NCBI GenBank assembly: GCA_963970005.1 | Contig: CAXAMN010004058.1 | Coordinates: 62,001 to 126,000, forward strand | Reading direction: 5' to 3' | Source of the DNA: Durusdinium trenchii | Lineage: Eukaryota > Sar > Dinophyceae > Suessiales > Symbiodiniaceae | DNA length: 64,000 nt | Part shown: positions 1 through 9,400 of the stretch, piece after piece | Layout: every line of letters starts with the position of its first letter | Numbering within the stretch: position 1 is the first letter of the stretch | Program-made: the position numbers and the translations under genes | The notes under the pieces: generated by a model | What the model was told of the DNA's origin: nothing | What the model saw: the letters and a program-made list of their open reading frames with translations, nothing else | The model's database searches: none

Positions 1-249
1 CCATTCATCATCATTCATCCTTCAGGTCCCTGCCGCCAGCCCGCCAATGCCGAAAAGAAGGCTGCCGCAAAAACTGGAGATGAGAACCTGAAGGGAACCA
101 AAGCACGATGGGTTGATGCTTGGTGTCACGACCGTGAGTGACTCAAGTTCAACTCAATGCTATTAGAACGGCACAGGCGACTCTGAGTTCCTTGTGTTTT
201 TTTCAAAAGGATTTGCAAGTGTATTGTTGTACTTATCAACATGCACACT

Positions 250-2799
250 GCATCAACCAAGAGACGAATTTCCAATCATGTCTGCAAGGTGTCGCTGCTT
301 TAGAAGCTTCATTCCATACCGCCTGTACTCGTCCATGCCCACTCCCTGGAGTTTCATTTTCTCCTTGCAGGGCCCAAAGGAAACCATGATAATAGGTGAA
401 CTGGACCAAACGCACGGAGCCAACTCCGGGGGGACACCCTTGCGCAAGCAGTGAGGAAACAGACATTTCAACCCACCCACCTGCGCGTGGAGTAGCGTCC
501 ACCTTGCAGTAACGACATATTTCCCTTGTGGTAGAAGGCAAGGGCAGCATCCAGGGTCAGACTTGGTCCAAGTTGCTCTGTGAAAGTTTTGGTCCTGAGA
601 TGGGAAATTAACAGTGATGTTAGGGGAAAAAAGATTGAGAGTGAAGAAGGAAAAATTTGCAATTTGACACAAAGTTCCTGACCCCCTCATCCCCTGCATA
701 CACAAATGTCCCAATTAATGCAAGAATCCACTTGGACGCAGAACATGTCATCATAGGGCGAAAAGCCTGCGACCTCCAGTTCTGTGACTATCACCGCCAA
801 CAAGGAGTACTCCCGCTCAGTCAACGGAATGCTATAGCTCTTGACCTTCTCCATATTGGCCATCACAACCGCCTAGCACCCGTTCCACCCGCGAAACATT
901 CAGCACACCGAACAATTCAATCCAGGTTGTGCCAAGGGGGTGACATCATGTTGAATAGTAGCGAGAAAAGTTCCGAGAACCACAAGCCAAACAAACACTT
1001 TTTGGAAAGCATGGCTGGGCACTTTGCCAAGATCTTCGCATCGCTCTTTGAAGCCAGTCTTCCATTTGTCGCCCTGCCGATTGCGAGCGCCACTCTTGTG
1101 CAAGTTCCCTGGATCTGGACCACGAGCAACGCGGTCCAAGAACATCGTCGCAGGAAGCAGCCCGCATTTGAAGCTATCGAAGAAACTGCTGGGCGGCCTA
1201 TGGCGGAACCAGAAGCGGTTGGAGAACAAGAACCTTTTGGGTTAGAAATTAGCCCTTCACAGCGTGTCAATCAATATGCGCACTTCAAAAAATAGACCCT
1301 GAAATCATCCTAGGTACCGGGTGAGATTCACTTCAAGTTCTTTCACATAGACCGAATAGACGCGAGTTCGGCACTGTCGAAGGCCAAAGTCTTTGCTATT
1401 CATCAGCTGGAAGGAACCATGATATCCCCTGCGACGAAAGGCTTCCTGCTGAATATCTATTGGTTTCTCACCTCCAAAGCCTTGTCGGTTGTGAAGCATC
1501 ACTGCAACATTCTCACAAACAATTACCTTGGGCTGCGCATAGTCCACGTAAGCGAGCAAACTCTGGTAGCCCTCTCCAGTCTTAGACTTGGTGTCCAGAA
1601 AAGATTGAGCATGACAGTTCTGCTTGGACAAGCTCTTGCATGGAAACCCATCGATCACAATGTCGACCTGAAGGGTGAGTTCATGACACATGGCGGCCAA
1701 ACTCCGTGTGCATAGTTCCAACTCTATTTAACAAAGTGGTACTTTGATATAGTACATGCTATTGGTTTCTTCCAACCCCTAGCCTTCGGCACGGAAACCC
1801 AATTCTTAGACTTTGCGTCGAATGCTCTGCCTGTGGACAGGTCTCTCATATCATTGAAGAGCAAGGTGTCCGGAAATGCCTGCAGCAACCAATCGATCTT
1901 GAACGGCTCGCACTCGCACATGAAGTCCACTGTCATCGACGCGGCCTGACAAATAGATAGCTGGGCCAGCAACATCTACATTTAAAAGCAACATAGACTA
2001 AAACATGTTTAACAGGTCACCATGCACCTCTGAACCTCTTACCAGCGATTACAGTAACACTTTGTAACATCATGTCTTGCTTCACCCTTGGAACAATAGT
2101 CCAGCCTTGTCATTTTTCTCGAAAAAATCAACCATCGCGTGGACCACCATGTCGCCGACACCCCACCCAGTACAGACCGAACCAACCGTTGGGGCTCTCT
2201 CTGATAGAGCTTTGGCAATCCGCTGCGCAATGTCCGGGTGCTCGTTCAAGTAAAAGTCGACGAAGTGTCCAACCTTGGCCATTCACATTTAGGACCTCTC
2301 TGCCTCTGGCTGTAAAAAATGCTACAGGATTCATTCCTTGCCCTTCAGAAACGTTAGAGACCCACTCAAACTCTAAATATTGCACTAGTTCGAACTCAGA
2401 AACCCCAATCTCTGGTATGTCCGGCGTTGTCAAGTTGAGGCCTTCCCCTTCGCAAACGTTTTCTGCATCAGAATCCTGAAACACACTGGCATGTTCATCG
2501 TCCTCCCGCGTTGTCCTTAGACAGACTGCGCCCACCCCTTCGACCCAGCATTTTTCAGTACCCAATACAACTCTTCACAAAACTAAAATCTTAACTTACC
2601 AAAGTAACTAATTGGACAATCCAAAATTCTTTGCTGCATCCCCCTCTTCCGCATCAGAATCAGAAGCACGCAGCATAGAATCCTCTGACACGCCTCCATT
2701 TGTCTCGTCCTTCTTGGCCTTCTTGACAAAGGCAGCAGGGCGGCGCATCGCCGCAGCAGCCGCAGCAGGGCGACGAAACGATGAAGCTGGACGCTTCAT
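250..2799 (-). CDS. Cytosine-5 DNA methyltransferase, multi-exon (DNMT 1)
   Basis: Predicted nuclear enzyme that methylates C5 of cytosine using S-adenosylmethionine. On the minus strand the C5-MTase motifs appear in canonical order but in different frames, so the gene is split by introns. A KRPA-rich basic N-terminus starts at the ATG at 2,799. Next comes an acidic exon (about 2,290-2,485), then motif I VGSVCTGWGVGD (about 2,150-2,190). An exon with ECEPFKIDW and FNDMRDL follows at about 1,755-1,970. The exon at about 1,310-1,715 has motif IV GFPCKSLSKQN, motif VI VCENVAVML and motif VIII CRTRVYSVY. A possible linker exon lies at about 900-1,200, and a motif X-like block RHLADMIGNSSLG near 253-470. 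The catalytic Cys of motif IV is present. There is a +1 frame change near 2,282 that I cannot explain with a normal intron, so a frameshift or alternative start is possible. Function is confident from motifs; exon limits are approximate. Confidence 0.72.
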
Positions 2800-2824
2800 G
2801 GCCGATTTGTGGTGCGTCTCAGCG

Positions 2825-3060
2825 TCTCACTTCTGGAACCGGCCCCAAAAATGCTCGCGCCAGTCGAGAAAAACCCACCGAGACAGGCAAGAGCAAAGAG
2901 AAAGGTTTGTCTTACTTCTGGAAACTAAAGAGCATTCGCACGGAGAGCAGCAACAGCAAAGAGGAAGCTTTGCCCCACTTCTGGCACAGGGCAAGCAGCA
3001 AGAGGAAAGTGGTTTGCTATGGTTTGCTTGGCATTTGCTGACTTCTAGAACCCAAGTGAT
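2825..3060. repeat. Degenerate tandem repeat upstream of DNMT 1
   Basis: The block ACTTCTGGAA or a close variant recurs near 2,829, 2,916, 2,979 and 3,041, each followed by purine-rich AGCA/AAGAG text. This is a loose tandem array with 60-90 base spacing just upstream of the first exon of the methyltransferase gene. No coding potential was recognised here. Confidence 0.4.
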
Positions 3061-3479
3061 GCTTTCGCCGAGAAAAGCAATATTCGCACCGAGCAGGGCA
3101 AGAACAAAAGGACGTTTCTACTAAGTGACTTACTGGCTGCCACAACTGAAGCATGACACAAGACATCAAACAAGATTACATTAACAGCGTAAAAATCAAT
3201 GGAACAACATTTACTGTCTGTAACAATGACTCCGTCGAGTGAACTGCTTTGCTGCACATAATATGCACATACTGTCATGCATCGCACAAACACATGAAAC
3301 TACCCGCCGCCCTCTCAGAAGAGGGCTCGCTCCGAGAGGGGGCGCATAAATTTTGAAATTCAACTACAAAACAAAGAACCTTCTCGCAGATCGCGGGGTC
3401 GTTTGCGGATTCTTTTGCTTGAGCCGCCTTTTGTTCACTTGACAGCATCAGTTGACAGTCATACAAATGGGATGCTCAC
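3061..3479. other. Noncoding stretch 3' of the giant ORF, with stem-loops
   Basis: No gene recognised. A perfect stem GCCCTCT-CAGA-AGAGGGC lies at 3,309-3,326. Its left arm can instead pair with the purine run near 3,334-3,343 (GAGAGGGGGC), giving two mutually exclusive hairpins. The interval directly follows the stop of the giant minus-strand ORF and could be the retroelement 3' untranslated region. I found no match to the region upstream of Gag, so no LTR can be claimed. Confidence 0.4.
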
Positions 3480-6400
3480 TCAAGCTCCTCTGGGAACACT
3501 CAAACCCACAAACCCCAAAACACCAAGTAACTTGAAAACACCAAGTTCCAAGAAAGTAGATTCCTCGTCTCTCTTGAGACGTCTTGGAAACCCAGTATCC
3601 GGATCTTTCGGTACTATTGGCCATCTATTGTGCGGAGTGTCATGCCGCTGTCCATCGTCGAACATTCGCAGTACATCTTCACGACTTTCAAAGCAGTTGA
3701 TGTCGAACGTTGCGTTGGCCAAGCCCTTGATCAACTTCATCAACCTCAGATCAAATTGCTGTGTGACGGCAAAGTTGTGGTCGATGGGGATCGCAGCTTC
3801 TTGCGGCAGTTCGTCAATTGCGAAGGGGAAAGGCTTCGGAAGTTCATTCCCGTATCCATCTTGAGGGACCTCCCGATACTCGGGTTCGCCTTCAGCTTCG
3901 TCCGGTCGTTCCTTCAAAATGATAGGAACTTCCTCCTCTTCCTCTCCTTCGGATTCCTCGATCTCAATGACCTCTTCGGCTGTCTTGCGTGCGTTCTTGA
4001 TGACTTCATCGATGTTTGCACCTGCAGCAGAAGTTGTTTCACCGGAAGAACTGGCTGGGACATCTTTCGGAGGTGATCGTTGATTGCGGTCCCTTGTCTC
4101 CTTGGGTACCACATGTGTGAGCTTCCCATTCGCGATCAAAACCGCTACGCAGTGCGGACATATCGTCAATCGCACATCGACTTCGCCAAGACAGTTAGGA
4201 CACGGCCTTGAATCGTAGTCTTTCATCGCTCGGCGATACACGATCTCCTCGAAGAGTTCCTGCCACTCGGTGTTATCATACTCTGGGTAAACACCACTCT
4301 CCTCGATCATACCCAACAGCTTTGAGATTTTGGCGTCGTCCTCGGAGTAGGTATCGTCCTGAACCTCAACCGCTAAGCTCTCAAGCTTTTGAAAGCGTGG
4401 AATCATGATCGGGTTTCCGTATTTGGACTCTAGAACAAGGTAGCTTCCAGGGTCGGGTTCCCCATTGAGTAACCGGATCCATTCGATCTTCTCAGGCTGT
4501 CCGGGTTCCGCATTGTCGCATTGCAACCATGCCCCTTTAACCTCATCGAAGGGAACGACGTTCTCAACCAATAGAGAGCCAGTCGCTGAGATGAGAAGTC
4601 CGTACTCCTGCAGCTTCCACACCGGAATGTAGAGAACCACTGGGCGATCCCTCATTGCAACCTTACGACCCAGCCAAGGTTTACCCTTGTAGCCCTGCTC
4701 CCAGGCCCATGGCGGAAAACATGTGAAGTGGATAGAATCCCTTCCCGATGAACCGAGACCTCCCGGCACTAGCCCTCGTCGCATGATTGAAGTCAGCGCT
4801 CCGAGATTGGTAGCGTGAAATGCAGTCACCATAGATAGGGCCATGTCGTTGGTCATTCTCGACCCAATGTGGTCGATGTCAATGGTAACGTCATAACCTC
4901 CGCCGTCCGTTGAGTGTGCCGAGGTTGCTCTTACAGCCACGGGAAAGCACCATCCATCACTATGGTGGAGTCTTCCTTTAGAGATTCCCATGTCCTTGAG
5001 TTCGTTAATCCATCCCTTCTCCATCGGGTCATCAGGCTCATTGAGTTCATCAGGGTGAACACGGACCGCTAACATTTGGAATCTGACCCTCTTGGTCATG
5101 CGGAAACACTCATAGTTTTGGTCGAAGTACTTCTCCAAACGCGCCTTCTTGGTCACGATATCTATGTTGCCGTAGTGATAACCGTCTTCCCAAACTGCAT
5201 TATCACCTAACAGGTCTTCCCATGACACCCATGCACCTTCATCGCATTTGATTGGTGCGAGTCTTCCTCCTGTCCTGAACTGGCGTCCAATTCGATGTCT
5301 CAACTTCGCTCCCAATCGACGACTCAGGGCCTGGCTCGTTTGGCTGTATTCACGTACTCGACAGTCTGGAGTCGGATACTTGTGGTTGCCGTAGTCGGAG
5401 TTCTTTGCAGCGAAAGTGACTCCGTTGATCGGTACTAGTTCAACTTTCCCGACCATCGTCATGGGGTCGATCGGCTTGTATCCCTTCTCCCTCCGTGTTG
5501 GTAGGGGATAGAAGTGATGACATGCCTTTGGTGTGAGGGAACTGGAGTGCACAAATGCCTTCTCGACAAATTCATACACCTCTTTCATATCCTTAGGGCT
5601 CGCTTCCACAAGCTTCCGCCCATTGTAGGAATGTGGTCCTCCTTCGACTCCATCAGCACTTTCGATCAAGGTGAATCCGTCATGGTCGAACATTGTCACG
5701 ACTCTTGCTTTTAACATTTCTTTGCGCCTGAACTCGCTGTCGACCTTTCTATCTGGAGTGGGCGACGCTCTCTGCTTCTTCTTCTTAGGCTGTTCGGTTG
5801 GATGTCCTGATGGTACATCGTCGGGTGCAACCTCTCCCTTCACTCTCTTCTTCCAATCACTCAACACCGAGGTGACCGTAGGTGAGGATGAAAGGGTCTT
5901 CTCGCAATTGAGAGTTGTGTGTCCCGACTCCATGCAGTGGATGCAGAATTCTGCCCGCCCGATCTTCTTCTCAAATTCGTCGATGGCATGCAGTATTGAT
6001 GCCTTCGGGTCGGACATGTCAACATCTTGCTCCTCCTTCTCCTGTACACATTCAGTCTCCATATCGACACCTTCGGCCTCGGGCTCGCCAGTGGCTCCTG
6101 TTCCCTGTTCTGGTTCTTTTCCGATTTCGAAGAAGTGGTCGATGTCGAATTCAGGAAGCGGCATAGTCCTCATGCGGACGAGAATCAGCGCCACGCTTGC
6201 CGCCTCATCAGAGTGCGGGTCCATGGTTCTAATCATCGATCGCTTTCGGTTCTCATATGTTGTCCTGTCGTACAGCGATGCAGTGACGCGTTTGATGGAT
6301 TCCTCTAATCCCGTCCTCAAAGCTTCGATGTCACCCCATCTCCTGAACATGTGCCTGAAGAGTTGAGCAACTTCGAACATGCCCAGCAGCGCCTCCACCA

Positions 6401-9400
6401 TGTCACCTACCCGTTCCTCCGTGGGATCATCTCCGAATATAGTGCGGAATACATCGGGTTCCAGTATGGTCTTGAGGTATTTGGTGTAGCATACGTTGCC
6501 AAGGTCATAGGATCCCTGGAAGTACTTGGCGCTGCCGACTTTCTGCTTTTCCACATGGATGCTGGGTCCTCTCCTCGTTTTGAAGAAGTTCTCCGTCATT
6601 GTTGATGACAACCTGATCCCCCCGAAGAACGAAATCTCCTTCTGGAAACCTGGGTTCTCATTGAAGATGATCATCGCCTCGTGTAAAAACTTCATCAAGT
6701 CATCGTGCGGGTTCATCTCGGAGATTACGATGGTGGGAGAAGATACCGTTTGCCCCATGCCGAAGTTGTGAAGCAATCGAGCGCATGCATGAAATCGCTT
6801 CTGGACGTAGTCTTCTGCGGACATCCCACGGCATCTGTTTGCTGCTCCGTTGATGCATTCCGCATAGCAATCGTCTTTCAACTCGAAGTCTATGGGATTG
6901 CAGAACAGACAGTAATCGCAGCAAATTTCCTCACCCTCCTTAAAGTCATCAATGACGTACCACCTTTGAGTCCTTGAGTATATTGGTTCTGGCTGAAGGA
7001 CCCCCCAGTACTCATCCATCCATGGCATCTTGTTCTCTCTCCTTACCTTCTCCCTCTTCCTCCTCTCAGACTCATTCTCACCTGAAGGCTCCGCAGTGGA
7101 CTGATAAGCATGGCTTCCTCTTACGGAATCTCCGAACAAGTACTGATACAACCTCTCTTTGTCCTGCAACACGTGTTCCAAGTTGGGATCATGGAGGCTA
7201 TTCGCTTCGGTCAAGGGATCCGGTGCCATAAAGCAAGAAGCGAGCATCTTTTCTCTGAACAAGTGCTTTTCCATGACAGCGTGGACCAAAGAGGTTCCAG
7301 ACTTCATAGAGTAGGGGTGACCGCTTCCGGCGACCGAAATGGCTCGCCAGAATCTGTCCGACGTTGTGGACATCATGCCATTCAGCGACAGCTCGTCCTT
7401 GATCATGTTGGCGATCTTACCGAACGAACCGACGGCATGGTGAAACTCCACGTCTGCGCAAATCCTCACGAAGGTAGGTAGTTGGCAGCATGCGTCAAGC
7501 TTGACGATCACATCCCTGAGTCTTGGAACGAAGTCCGTGGGAACAATCACAGTCTTGTATGTCCCCTTCTCGCCCGCAGTCACTAGATTGCTCAACGACA
7601 ACCACACATGGATGGAGGTGGGTTCATGGCGTTTGACATCATCAATTCGATCACGAACGAAGTTGATGAAACCATATGGATCCGTCATCACTCCCTTCTT
7701 GTACTCAGGCGTACATGACATGTTGATAACCTTATCCCATCCAAGTGACAATAAGCTCTGGGCGAACACTGTCTGTTTTCCGGAATTCGATTTGGTGATG
7801 TACTCGAAGTCAGACATCAAAATCACCTTACTGGTCTTCATGGCGCCGATGAACTCACAGTGCACACTCTCACCGTCGTTGGTGCGAGTCGCTGGCTGGC
7901 ACGTGACACTTGGGATGAAGCCCTTCAATGTCTCACGCATCCTCAGCTCCAATTCCGCTTCATCAATCACCTTGGCTTCCATTGGGTAACAAAGGTTGTA
8001 TAGCGTTCTCGGAGATGGTAGCCCTCCAGCAAGTGACACTTGTGTTGAGTCGTAGATGTTGGTATATTGAGCGAACCAATGGGCGTCTTCTTTGTAGTAG
8101 TTCCGATCGATCACCGACTCTTGGTACCCCCCATGCCAGAACATCAAATACGACGTCAACCTTCGTAAGTACTGCAACCATGTCATCTGTCCGTTAACGG
8201 TACAGGGACCTTCTACGATGTGCCCGGATGGCACCTGATTGGTGCTGACCATTGCGTAGACCTTCATGTCTTGCGAAAAATAGTCTTTCCCAAATACGTA
8301 GTGTTTGGATGGCCCCATCGGTAACGGCATTCTAAACCACGTAGTGACTGAGATGTCCCTTGATGCCGCACCGGTGGATGCTGATCCACCTGTCCTTCCC
8401 CACCGCTTGGAGGACGCCGGCCCATGTCCAGTTGAACTGTCGGAAGGACGCTCCGAAAAGTTCTGCTGTTCAAATGACGACGACGGTGGAGGAGGTCTTG
8501 GCGCGCGAGGCATTGGTTTGGCCTTCGGCCTAGCAAAGTCACCGTAGATCTGAAGCGGCGGGCACCACTTTGGCCTATGAGCGACGTCAGGGGGCTCAGG
8601 ACCTTCACTTTCCACCATGTCCCAAAATGGTAACGAGGGGATAACTTTGTCCTCGATTTTCTTCTTCATCTCCTCGATGTATTCGGTGTAGGATTTGAAG
8701 GCACTGCCCCGCCGGTTGTACTCATCTTGCCTTCCGCTCTCCGCTGCAGCTGCGTTGTACTGAACTCGAAACATTGTGGGTTCAACCGGGATCCACTGAT
8801 TGATCATCGGCATGACTTTTTCCCTCATGAATCTGAGTTCTTCTGGTATTATCAGGGCTACCGGAGGCTTGCAGTTGTCAAGGTATTGTACCATTACACT
8901 CATGGAGCCTAGAAAGGTCTCCATATGGTTCTGAGCCGCCGACCTGTATTTTGGCAATCCTCTCTTCCTGGCAATCAGGTCCTCGAGCACATCGATCACG
9001 TGGATCTTGTCCAACGCGCTGTCCGAGTTGTGGACCCTTATTGCCAGTGCCATGTTGCGGATTTCTCTGTTCACCGTCTCTATCAGCTCTTGTACCTTCT
9101 CCTTCGCGTTTCGACTGGTGAGTTTGTCAGAGGTGTGATAGAAGATCGAGCTGAAGATCGTGTAGTAACTCTCGAGGCGGGTAGCATAGACGTGATCTGA
9201 CGGATCCGCGGCTTCACGCATGTTCATGCTCTCATTGGCCGACCCGGACAGGTTCCTCCATTGCTGGTAGGCAACCATAGTGTCATTGAGTCTGCCGCTG
9301 TTGATGAAGTCGCGGACGTCGTCCCATAAGTCATCGATCGCCCCAATCTCCTGAGGCTCCACAAGGTAGCGAGAAAGGTTGCTGAAAACCCCACTCGCAT

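Noticed and set aside
657..1295. 212-codon plus-strand frame
   Set aside because: Overlaps antisense to the methyltransferase gene region; no recognisable domain and no strand support from neighbours.
3405..3440. GGCTCAAG on the minus strand 3' of the giant ORF, possible leader or LTR partner of 54.45 kb
   Set aside because: Only eight bases agree with the 54.45-kb motif and the flanks differ, so it supports neither an LTR nor a leader.
5671..6366. 231-codon plus-strand frame
   Set aside because: Antisense to the giant minus-strand ORF, with no conserved motif and Ser-rich composition typical of a shadow frame.
7330..7840. SGNH/GDSL hydrolase domain in the giant ORF
   Set aside because: ILMSDFEY and a later WLSLSN are only loosely like GDSL blocks I and III, and the catalytic Asp-His pair cannot be placed; left as a weak remark.
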